DNA from: Dehalococcoidia bacterium
GTDB taxonomy: Bacteria; Chloroflexota; Dehalococcoidia; Lucifugimonadales; UBA3495
Assembly (NCBI GenBank): GCA_022823105.1
Contig: JAJDXU010000200.1
Location: 1 to 5,748 of the forward strand
Length of the DNA stretch: 5,748 nucleotides
Direction of reading: 5' to 3'
Shown piece by piece: positions 1 through 5,444 of this stretch (its first letter is position 1; each line of letters opens with the position of its first letter). The position numbers were made by a program, and so were the translations under genes. The notes under the pieces are model-generated. The model had not been told where the DNA came from, ran no database searches, and saw nothing but the letters and a program-made list of their open reading frames with translations.

Positions 1-1
1 C

Positions 2-322
2 ATCGAGTACGTGTACGAGCGGCAACCGGACGACGAGCAACTCCTGCTCTACCGTCCCATGTCCGGGGGCGACGCCTTTAAGTTGATGCTCCAGGAGCGC
101 GTGCTCCAGCACCTGCCGTTTTCCAGGTTGCAGGTCCGCAAGGTCTTCATCAACGCGGAGAAAGGCCTGCCGCCCCAGTTGGATCCTGATCACACGCAGC
201 TATGCTTCGTGTGCCGGAAATACCGCGACGTTGGCCTGTTCGACCTGCACCAGTCGTCGAACACGTCCTACGCCTGGTACGACACCGCGTGCCACGTGTG
301 CAAGCGGACGGGCAAGGCATAG
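2..322 (+). CDS. Hypothetical protein with two CxxC pairs, 5'-truncated by the window edge
   Basis: I do not recognise this protein. The frame is open to the left edge, so it is probably the C-terminal part of a longer protein. A GTG at 11 is possible as a start, but no ribosome binding site is visible in the ten bases before it. Numbering from that GTG, the visible part has 103 residues. A mixed charged and hydrophobic segment (about 1-60) is followed by a C-terminal module with CFVC at 65-68 and CHVC at 94-97, separated by 25 residues rich in aromatic and polar positions. Such paired CxxC knuckles often bind one zinc ion, which is an inference here. The protein ends six residues after the second knuckle in a basic tail. 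There is no membrane segment or signal peptide in the visible part. It converges on the DUF35 gene, so it is not part of the minus-strand operons. It could be a zinc-dependent nucleic-acid or protein-binding factor, but nothing visible decides this. Confidence 0.6.
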   Translation: MEYVYERQPDDEQLLLYRPMSGGDAFKLMLQERVLQHLPFSRLQVRKVFINAEKGLPPQLDPDHTQLCFVCRKYRDVGLFDLHQSSNTSYAWYDTACHVCKRTGKA

Positions 323-412
323 CGGTTCGGTTTCAGGCTTTGCGTCCCCACCCGTTTTGGCGGGCCCTGTAGCTAAACCGTCGCGACCTGCGATGGCGCC
401 AGGGTGTGAAGC

Positions 413-444
413 GAAACGGGCGGGTATCAATTCCCGCCCGTTTC
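413..444. terminator. Perfect 12-bp hairpin between convergent genes, probable bidirectional terminator
   Basis: GAAACGGGCGGG (413-424) is the exact reverse complement of CCCGCCCGTTTC (433-444), with an 8-base AT-rich loop. The stem is GC-rich towards the loop and carries an AAA/TTT step at its base, so a short U stretch ends the RNA hairpin in either direction. It lies 91 bases after the stop of the + strand gene and 19 bases after the stop of the minus-strand DUF35 gene, where a shared terminator would be expected. There is no long U tract beyond the stem. Intrinsic termination is therefore inferred from the hairpin and its position. Confidence 0.7.
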
Positions 445-463
445 CCTTGGCCGTTTACTGCAT

Positions 464-883
464 CTACGCCGGACGGAATACCAACCCGGGTTCGTCGGGA
501 TCGACCTCACTCAGGTCAAGCTCCAAAGCCATGCCGGTTCGGATGTTTTGAGGGTTGCTCGCGTCCACCCCGACGATGCGAGCCGAAATCCTGGGGCCCT
601 CCTCCAACGTCACGATGCCGGTGCAATAGGGGTTATTCCGACCGTACCCCTTGGCCTCCAACGACGCCGGGGCGACCGAAATGCACGTGAACGTGCTCAG
701 CGTGGCCCGGCCGCTCAGCTCATGCCATTCCATGTCCCTGCTGTGGCTCACCGGGTCTATCGGGCGCGCCTCCGCGTACACGTTGCCGTTCTCCCGGCAC
801 CGCACGCCCATGAATTTTCCCTCTTTCAGGAATTCGTAAAACGAGGCCGCGTTGAACGGGCGGGCCGCTGCATCGGTACTCAC
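464..883 (-). CDS. DUF35 / OB-fold protein, thiolase partner, with degenerate zinc ribbon
   Basis: A 139-residue protein of the DUF35 family (Zn-ribbon plus OB-fold), which forms complexes with thiolase-superfamily enzymes and can help channel or position the acyl-CoA. The N-terminal helix (about 10-23, ending LKEGKFMG) matches the family. The ribbon region (29-50, ending SHSRD) follows and leads into MEWHELSG. The OB-fold spans about 54-139, with GRATLSTFT, a central NNPYCTGIVTLEEGPR, and an RTGMALELDL strand. The length is normal for the family. The oddity is in the ribbon. The family pattern is CxxC-(about 10)-CxxC, and here the four positions read Cys29, Asn32, Asp43 and Ser46. The codons (AAC, GAC, AGC) are clean and the frame is intact, so this looks like real divergence rather than error. 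The start is GTG at 883, chosen for an ideal GGAGG seven bases upstream. It lies 11 bases after the thiolase stop, so the two are almost certainly cotranscribed. Loss of zinc binding is inference. Confidence 0.88.
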   Translation of the reverse strand: MSTDAAARPFNAASFYEFLKEGKFMGVRCRENGNVYAEARPIDPVSHSRDMEWHELSGRATLSTFTCISVAPASLEAKGYGRNNPYCTGIVTLEEGPRISARIVGVDASNPQNIRTGMALELDLSEVDPDEPGLVFRPA

Positions 884-897
884 GAAACGCCCTCCTA
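884..897 (-). promoter_or_regulatory. Ribosome binding site of the DUF35 gene, fused to the thiolase stop codon
   Basis: On the minus strand the thiolase stop TAG (897-895) runs directly into AGGAGGG, sharing bases with it. The GGAGG core (895-891) sits seven bases before the GTG start at 883. A ribosome ending the thiolase covers this site, so translation of the two proteins is probably coupled, which suits subunits of one complex. The site also decides the GTG start over the later in-frame ATG at residue 25. Confidence 0.75.
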
Positions 898-2169
898 ACC
901 CCGCTGCAATACATTGACGACGCAGGTGCCGCCGGTCCCGCCCACGTTGTGGGTGAGCCCAAACTCCAGGTTTGGGTTGTCCAACTGGCGTTCCCCGGCC
1001 TCGCCGCGCAATTGCTTGTACACCTCGATGACCTGCGCCACTCCGCTGGCCCCCACCGGGTGCCCCTTGGCTTTTAGGCCCCCGCTCGTGTTGATGGGCC
1101 GGTCTCCTGTCCTGGCCGTGCGGCCCTCATCCACCGCATGCGGACCCTCGCCCGGCGCGAAGAATCCCAGGTCCTCGCTGGCCACGATCTCAGCGATGGT
1201 GAAGCAGTCGTGGACCTCGGCGACACCGATCCGGTCCGGCCCGATTCCTGCCATCTCGTACGCCTGCGCCGACGCGATCCTGGCCGCCGACAGGGACGTC
1301 AACTCCTCTGCGTCGTGCAGCGGTCGCCCGGTAGCTTGGCCGATACCCGCAATGCGTATCGGTTTGTCGGTGAACTGGTCGGCGATTTCACTGGCAACCA
1401 GCAGTACACAAGACGCGCCGTCCGTGATGGGAGCGCAGTCATAGAGGCGCAGTGGCCACGCGATCCAGGGATTGGCGCGCGCGTCGTTCAGGAAATCCAG
1501 CTCGTCGTTCCAGTCGGGAACGGGCTCGCCGCGCTGTTCCGAGCGGGCCTTGCGCCGTTCCATCATGTCCCGAACGGTGACCTGGAACTGGGCCTTGGGG
1601 TTCAGCTTCCCATTCTCGTGGTTTTTTATGCCCACTTTGAGAAGGTGGTCCAGGTTGGTTTCGTAACGATCCATGTGCGCCTTGGCGATCGCTCCGAAGA
1701 TCCCCGGGAAGGTGAGGCCCGCGGGCACTTCATACAGGCCGTCGGCGGCGGACGCCAACACGTCCGTCACGCCCTCCGTGGGAAGCGAGGTCATCTTTTC
1801 CACGCCGCCCACCAGCACCACGTCGTACATCCCGCTGGCGATTGCCATCACGCCCTCGCGCAGCGCGGAGCCGCTGCTGGCGCACGCGTTTTCGATTCGA
1901 GTGATCGGCGTGGGCGTCATGCCCAGCCAATCGGCCATGATGGGGGCGGTGTGCCCCTGGTGCTCGAACAGATCGGCGGAATAGTTGCCCAAATAGCCAG
2001 CCTCTATATCCGAGGCTGAGATGCCGGTGTCGATGTTTTCCTGCAGGTCCTGGAACGCTTCAACGAACAGGTCGCGGCTCGATTTATCGGCGTATGCGCC
2101 GAACTGGGACAACCCTGCGCCCACTATGGAAACCTGCCGGGCCAGCCGGCGAGGACGGGTGGTAGCCAT
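895..2169 (-). CDS. Thiolase-family acyl-CoA acyltransferase, SCP2-type
   Basis: A 424-residue thiolase-fold enzyme. Family members condense or cleave acyl-CoA (such as acetyl-CoA to acetoacetyl-CoA or beta-ketoacyl-CoA thiolysis). The N-terminus QVSIVGAGLSQFG (12-24) is typical. The nucleophilic cysteine is Cys96 in RIENACASSG. VVLVGGVEKMT (117-127) follows. The HDCF motif (320-323) is the SCP2/archaeal-type replacement for the NEAF loop of classical thiolases, and KGHPVGASG (368-376) supplies the second histidine, His370. The C-terminus has HNVGGTGG (407-414) rather than the classical CxGGG. In SCP2-type enzymes the HDCF cysteine is thought to take the CxG cysteine's role. All expected catalytic residues are present, so an active enzyme is likely. 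Residues about 204-232 form a charged stretch that appears to be an insertion relative to ordinary SCP2 thiolases. The ATG at 2169 has AGGAG ten bases upstream. The adjacent DUF35 gene argues for a heteromeric complex. A retro-aldolase role, as in steroid side-chain Ltp2, is less likely because Cys96 and His370 are kept. The substrate is unknown. Confidence 0.93.
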   Translation of the reverse strand: MATTRPRRLARQVSIVGAGLSQFGAYADKSSRDLFVEAFQDLQENIDTGISASDIEAGYLGNYSADLFEHQGHTAPIMADWLGMTPTPITRIENACASSGSALREGVMAIASGMYDVVLVGGVEKMTSLPTEGVTDVLASAADGLYEVPAGLTFPGIFGAIAKAHMDRYETNLDHLLKVGIKNHENGKLNPKAQFQVTVRDMMERRKARSEQRGEPVPDWNDELDFLNDARANPWIAWPLRLYDCAPITDGASCVLLVASEIADQFTDKPIRIAGIGQATGRPLHDAEELTSLSAARIASAQAYEMAGIGPDRIGVAEVHDCFTIAEIVASEDLGFFAPGEGPHAVDEGRTARTGDRPINTSGGLKAKGHPVGASGVAQVIEVYKQLRGEAGERQLDNPNLEFGLTHNVGGTGGTCVVNVLQRG

Positions 2170-2179
2170 GGTGCTCTAA

Positions 2180-2184
2180 CTCCT
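2180..2184 (-). promoter_or_regulatory. Ribosome binding site of the thiolase gene
   Basis: AGGAG on the minus strand lies ten bases before the ATG at 2169. Together with the conserved thiolase N-terminus starting about a dozen residues in, it supports this ATG as the start. Confidence 0.6.
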
Positions 2185-2307
2185 GAGTGCCAAATCGGAT
2201 GCGTCATCCTACACCAAATGTCCCCGGCAGTGCCACACGCTTGACGCCAACGGGCGGCGGGCCTACTGGCGGGTGGGCGTGTTCGACTTGTGACGCGGTA
2301 CGAAACA

Positions 2308-2333
2308 CGTCGCCCGACGCCGGCCGGGCGACG
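2308..2333 (-). terminator. 9-bp GC-rich hairpin after the amidase operon, possible terminator
   Basis: CGTCGCCCG (2308-2316) pairs perfectly with CGGGCGACG (2325-2333) across an 8-base loop. On the minus strand it begins 28 bases after the stop of amidase B and is followed by TGTTTCG, a weak U stretch. It fits an intrinsic terminator or a processing/stability hairpin that separates the amidase operon from the thiolase pair. The missing long U tract leaves the efficiency of termination open. Readthrough would allow one long transcript. Confidence 0.5.
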
Positions 2334-2361
2334 CGCCAGTGTCCCGAAAATCCGAACGGAC

Positions 2362-3711
2362 TCACAGCGGCGGTTTCAAATCCACGTCAATCACTTGCTC
2401 GCACCACTTGGCCGCCGACAGCAGTCTTGATTCGTCAAAGGGCGACGCGACCAATTGAATTCCCAGGGGCAATCCTGAATCCGCCAGGCCGGACGGAAGC
2501 GCGATCGCCGGCAATCCGCACGATGTCCACGGTCCCTGGAACGCCGGATTTCCGGTGTTGGTCCGGTCCGCCTGGGATGGCTCCGGCGTGGCCGGCGTCA
2601 ACAGAGCGTCGCATCGTTCCGCCAACTGCTGCATGTCGTCGATGAATTGCCGCCGCCGCTCCAGCGCGCGGGTGTACGTGATCCCGTCCACCTGCAAGCC
2701 TGCGGCCAGCATCGCGCGCAGCTTGGGCTGATAGTCCTCGGCCTGCTCGCGGTACATCGGCTCATGAAACGCCGCCGCCTCCACCGACATGATCAGCATC
2801 TGGTCTTCAAACGCCACGTCAATGCTGTCCGGCATGGGCAGTTCTTCGATCTCCGCCCCAGCCTGCGCCAGGAGTTCCGCCGTTCCGTCGAAATGGCGCC
2901 TGGTCTCGGTGTCCGCCTTCTCGTAGAAGTACCGGCGGAGCAGCCCGATGCGCGGCGCCGGCGGCTGTTGAATCGCCGAAAGGTAGTCCCCCACCGGCTC
3001 GCGTGAAGACACCGGATCGTGGGCGTCCGGGCCCGCCGTGACCTGCAGTAGCAGCGCCGCATCCTCCACGGTTCGGACCAGCCAGCCCACCGTGTCCAGG
3101 TTCCAGCTGACCGGCACCACGCCGCGCCGGCTCACGCGCCCGAACGTGGGCTTGAACCCGACCACTCCGTTGTATGCAGCCGGCCTCAGCACCGACCCGA
3201 CCGTCTGCGAGCCCAGCGCGGCCGGACACATCCGGGCTGCCACCGCCACCGCGGATCCGCTGCTGCTCCCGCCCGGAGTGTGAGCCGCGTTCCACGGGTT
3301 GAACGTTGGAGATGGGTCCAGGCAGGCAAACTCGGTGGTTACCGCCTTACCCAGCATCAACGCCCCTGCTCGCTTCAACAACGTCAACGATGCGGCGTCA
3401 TATTCCGGAACAAAATCCTTGTACACTTCGCTGCCGGCCTTCGTGGGAATGCCGGCGGTGTAGTAGATGTCCTTGACGCCAATGGGAACCCCGTGCAACG
3501 GCCCCAGGGTGCGGTTGGCAGATACCGCTTCGTCCGCCGATTTTGCATCCTCCAGGACGGTGTCCCGGTCGACGTAAACCCAGGCTTTCAGGCGGTCGTC
3601 CAGCGCATCGATCCGGTTGAGGCACGCCTCCGCCAGCTCGACCGCCGTAAGGCGGCGTTCGGCGATGGCGCGGGCCGCTTGCGCGGCGGTGAGTTCGGTG
3701 GGGTTGGGCAT
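2362..3711 (-). CDS. Amidase-signature hydrolase (amidase B)
   Basis: A 449-residue amidase-signature enzyme that hydrolyses a carboxamide to acid and ammonia or amine, probably in the cytoplasm, as no signal peptide is seen. The Ser-cisSer-Lys triad can be placed. Lys80 is in GVPIGVKD, Ser149 in PGGSSSGS, and the nucleophile Ser173 in GSQTVGSVLRPA; the 24-residue serine spacing is typical. The nucleophile loop reads TVGSV instead of the common TGGSI, a variant seen in other subgroups. The C-terminal part has CDALLTPATP (367-376) and LPLGIQLVASPFDE (414-427), as in complete family members. The length is normal, and no allophanate hydrolase C-terminal domain is attached. The ATG at 3711 is chosen because AGGAG lies ten bases upstream. 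A GTG at 3732, overlapping the previous stop as GTGA, would add seven residues and has a poorly spaced ribosome site. It follows amidase A by 17 bases, so the two are cotranscribed. The substrate cannot be read from the sequence. Confidence 0.92.
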   Translation of the reverse strand: MPNPTELTAAQAARAIAERRLTAVELAEACLNRIDALDDRLKAWVYVDRDTVLEDAKSADEAVSANRTLGPLHGVPIGVKDIYYTAGIPTKAGSEVYKDFVPEYDAASLTLLKRAGALMLGKAVTTEFACLDPSPTFNPWNAAHTPGGSSSGSAVAVAARMCPAALGSQTVGSVLRPAAYNGVVGFKPTFGRVSRRGVVPVSWNLDTVGWLVRTVEDAALLLQVTAGPDAHDPVSSREPVGDYLSAIQQPPAPRIGLLRRYFYEKADTETRRHFDGTAELLAQAGAEIEELPMPDSIDVAFEDQMLIMSVEAAAFHEPMYREQAEDYQPKLRAMLAAGLQVDGITYTRALERRRQFIDDMQQLAERCDALLTPATPEPSQADRTNTGNPAFQGPWTSCGLPAIALPSGLADSGLPLGIQLVASPFDESRLLSAAKWCEQVIDVDLKPPL

Positions 3712-3721
3712 GATGATGCAA

Positions 3722-3726
3722 CTCCT
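3722..3726 (-). promoter_or_regulatory. Ribosome binding site of amidase B, decides its start
   Basis: AGGAG on the minus strand, ten bases before the ATG at 3711 and just after the stop of amidase A (3731-3729). It lies inside the extension that the GTG at 3732 would create, which favours the ATG. Confidence 0.6.
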
Positions 3727-3728
3727 GT

Positions 3729-5150
3729 TCACACTCCCGGCGGCCTCCGCTGGCCCCAGTCCGTGGCCTGTTCGTAGGCGTATGCCAGCCGGAACAGCGT
3801 CGTTTCGTCAAAGGCGCGTCCCGCAATCTGCAAGCCGATGGGCAGACCCGATGCCGTGAAACCGCAGTTGATCGACAGGGCCGGCAGGTTCGCCAGGTTG
3901 AATGGAGCCGTGAAGCCCCGGCGCCCTTTGAATCCAGCGATCACGTCCGCCTTGGTGCCCAGGCCCGTGGACTCCGGGATCAGCGTCGAGGGAACCGAGG
4001 ACGCCGGCATGACCAGCGCATCCACCTCGTCCAGGGCCGCGAGGATCTGACGGCGGAGAACTTCACGCAATCGCATGGACTTCTGGTACGCTGTCGCCGG
4101 TAAGACGCTGCCCATCAGCAGACGCACCTGGTTGTTGTGGTCGAGCTCCCGCAGCCGTTCCGTGGAGATGATGTCCCAGTTCAGCATCGCGGCATCGCTG
4201 CTGATGATCCCGTACGAAATCTCCGACGAGTTCACTATCAATGGGATGGAGACCTCGCGCACCTCTGCTCCCAGTCCCCCGAGTACCTCCGTGGCTGCGA
4301 TCACGGCGTCCCGAACTTCCGGATCGTTGGCGTCGGTGTGCACCCGCTCTGTGATGACGCCGACTTTGAGCCCTCGCACGTTGCCGTCCAGGGCCGCCGC
4401 ATAGTTTGGCACCGGAACATCCCAGGATTGCGGGTCCTTGGGATCGTGTCCGGCTATGGCTTCCAGCGTATTGGCGCAGTCAATGACCGTACGCGATATG
4501 GGGCCCGCCGTGTCCATGGACCAACTGGCGCCGAAAACCCCGTGGCGGCTCACCAAACCGAGCGTCGGCCGAATGCCGACCAGCCCGCAGAACGCCGCGG
4601 GCCCCCTGATACTGCCCCCCGTGTCCTCGCCCAGTGATGTCGCGCAGAGGAACGCCGCCGTCGCCGCGCCCGACCCGCTGCTGGAGGTCCCGGGGTTTCG
4701 CCTGGTATCCCACGGGTTGCGCGGCCTTCCGTACGGGTGCCGGAACGCGTCGCCGCTGGCGTACTCGCTCATGTTGAGCTTGCCCAGCAGCACCGTGCCC
4801 GCTTCCCTCAGGCGCGTCATGATGGTCGCGTCTTCGTCGGGAATGTTTTCCCCCAGGATTGTTGAGCCATTGGTGGTCAGTATCCCCGCCGTGTCGAACT
4901 GGTCCTTCACGGCGACCGGCACCCCGTGGAGAGGCCCGCGACGGCCGCCGGACGCTATCTCGGCGTCGGCTCGGCGCGCGTCCTCACGCGCCCGCTCTGC
5001 TGTCACGGTGATGTACGAAGCGTAATTCCCATCCAGCCGCTCGATGCGTTCCAGATACGCTTCGGTGGCCTGCACGGACGAGATCTCTCCTGCGGCAATC
5101 TTCTCGCCCAACTCCGTCGCTGACAGGTAGCAAAGGTCATTTTCCGGCAT
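3729..5150 (-). CDS. Amidase-signature hydrolase, GatA/AtzE-like (amidase A)
   Basis: A 473-residue amidase-signature enzyme with the canonical triad. Lys82 is in GVPVAVKD, Ser156 in NPGTSSSGS, and Ser180 in GEDTGGSIRGPAAFCG. The N-terminal helical region (8-40, LSATELGEKIAAGEISSVQA) is typical of the family, as are LVGIRPTLGLVSRHGV (190-205) and the C-terminal GLPIGLQIAGRAFDE. It is longer than amidase B by 24 residues and clearly homologous to it in the catalytic core and C-terminus, but too diverged for a recent duplication. A GatC-like small protein lies two bases upstream, and its stop region contains this gene's ribosome site. GatA and AtzE depend on such small partners, so amidase A is the probable partner. 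A tRNA-amidotransferase role is unlikely here because gatB is absent and a second amidase follows. Amide, carbamoyl or biuret-like substrates are all possible. The start ATG at 5150 has GGGAGG seven bases upstream. Confidence 0.93.
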   Translation of the reverse strand: MPENDLCYLSATELGEKIAAGEISSVQATEAYLERIERLDGNYASYITVTAERAREDARRADAEIASGGRRGPLHGVPVAVKDQFDTAGILTTNGSTILGENIPDEDATIMTRLREAGTVLLGKLNMSEYASGDAFRHPYGRPRNPWDTRRNPGTSSSGSGAATAAFLCATSLGEDTGGSIRGPAAFCGLVGIRPTLGLVSRHGVFGASWSMDTAGPISRTVIDCANTLEAIAGHDPKDPQSWDVPVPNYAAALDGNVRGLKVGVITERVHTDANDPEVRDAVIAATEVLGGLGAEVREVSIPLIVNSSEISYGIISSDAAMLNWDIISTERLRELDHNNQVRLLMGSVLPATAYQKSMRLREVLRRQILAALDEVDALVMPASSVPSTLIPESTGLGTKADVIAGFKGRRGFTAPFNLANLPALSINCGFTASGLPIGLQIAGRAFDETTLFRLAYAYEQATDWGQRRPPGV

Positions 5151-5152
5151 CG

Positions 5153-5353
5153 TTACGCCTCCCGCTTCCGCGCTGTCTGTGACACTATGATCGGCAGCGG
5201 TTGAACGTCCGCTACGTCGGGCTCCTCAATCGCCGCCAGGGCTTCCAGCAGCCCGTTCAACGATTCTCGCACCTCGGTGATTAAATCGCTCGGTATTTCG
5301 ATGCTCGAGGCCTTGGCCATCGCCAGCACATCTGCGTCGGTCAAATCCACCAT
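5153..5353 (-). CDS. GatC/AtzG-like small amidase-associated subunit
   Basis: A 66-residue acidic-to-neutral helical protein. Two predicted helices (about 5-16 with DADVLAMAKA, and 22-42 with DLITEVRESLNGLLEALAAI) are followed by an extended segment, PDVADVQPLPIIV. This matches the GatC layout, in which two helices and an extended tail ending in a DxxxVxP-like motif wrap around the amidase partner. GatC is usually near 95 residues. AtzG, the GatC-like partner that stabilises 1-carboxybiuret hydrolase AtzE, is close to this size. The ATG at 5353 is preferred because GGGAGG lies six bases upstream. An in-frame TTG at 5383 would add ten residues without a good site. As first gene of the operon, immediately before amidase A, it is very probably that enzyme's structural partner. 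The family match rests on pattern and context, as similarity in such short proteins is low. Confidence 0.75.
   Translation of the reverse strand: MVDLTDADVLAMAKASSIEIPSDLITEVRESLNGLLEALAAIEEPDVADVQPLPIIVSQTARKREA
5158..5163 (-). promoter_or_regulatory. Ribosome binding site of amidase A, inside the small-subunit gene
   Basis: GGGAGG on the minus strand lies in the last codons of the GatC-like gene, seven bases before the ATG at 5150. The stop TAA (5155-5153) and the ATG are only two bases apart. This arrangement favours termination-reinitiation coupling and matched amounts of the small subunit and amidase A. Confidence 0.75.
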
Positions 5354-5359
5354 GCTGCA

Positions 5360-5365
5360 CCTCCC
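5360..5365 (-). promoter_or_regulatory. Ribosome binding site of the GatC-like gene
   Basis: GGGAGG on the minus strand, six bases before the ATG at 5353. It is the strongest site in the leader and excludes the upstream TTG at 5383 as the main start. Confidence 0.7.
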
Positions 5366-5414
5366 GGGGAAACCACTTAACAATGCCGCCCAGCGCTTCT
5401 GGCCGGTCGCCGCA

Positions 5415-5444
5415 ATTCTGTCTATTGTCCGGAGTCTTTGTCAA
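5415..5444 (-). promoter_or_regulatory. Candidate sigma-70-type promoter of the amidase operon
   Basis: On the minus strand a perfect TTGACA (5444-5439) is followed after 18 bases by CAGAAT (5420-5415), which matches TATAAT at four of six positions. Transcription would begin near 5408 and give a leader of about 55 bases before the ATG at 5353. The perfect -35 hexamer and the position directly before the first gene of the operon support it, while the -10 box is only fair. No operator-like repeat is seen around it. Confidence 0.45.

Larger units (their letters stand above)
2170..2361 (-). other. Gap between amidase and thiolase genes (192 bases)
   Basis: This is the only sizeable gap inside the minus-strand series, so it probably separates two transcription units. 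It holds a 9-bp hairpin near the amidase end (described separately), the thiolase ribosome binding site, and a small inverted repeat GGATG-cgt-CATCC (2197-2209) about 30 bases before the thiolase start. A TAGGAT hexamer overlaps that repeat on the minus strand and matches TATAAT at four of six positions, but no good -35 box lies at the right distance. A thiolase promoter here is expected from the spacing rather than clearly seen. I see no small gene. Confidence 0.5.

Noticed and set aside
328..380. A nested hairpin with outer CGGTTT/AAACCG arms and inner CCCG/CGGG arms after the + strand gene.
   Set aside because: The arms are short with a long interior. The hairpin at 413-444 is far better and explains termination.
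1138..2019. A 293-codon open frame on the + strand.
   Set aside because: It is antisense to the thiolase, which has clear family motifs throughout. The translation has no recognisable domain, and long antisense frames are usual in GC-rich genes.
2187..2645. A 152-codon + strand frame covering the gap and the end of amidase B.
   Set aside because: Most of it is antisense to amidase B. The composition is low-complexity and there is no ribosome binding site before it.
3709..3732. GTG at 3732 as start of amidase B, overlapping the previous stop as GTGA.
   Set aside because: The well-spaced AGGAG at 3722-3726 points to the ATG at 3711. The seven extra residues are not part of the family N-terminus. 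It remains a possible alternative.
4438..5025. A 195-codon open frame on the + strand.
   Set aside because: It is antisense to amidase A over the catalytic region. Its product is serine- and proline-rich without motifs, as expected of a shadow frame.
3729..5353. Reading the small subunit and amidase A as the tRNA amidotransferase GatC-GatA.
   Set aside because: There is no GatB, a second amidase follows, and the small protein is shorter than usual GatC. It cannot be excluded without the rest of the genome.
5351..5383. TTG at 5383 as start of the GatC-like protein.
   Set aside because: The strong GGGAGG lies directly before the ATG at 5353, and the added residues do not fit the GatC-like pattern.
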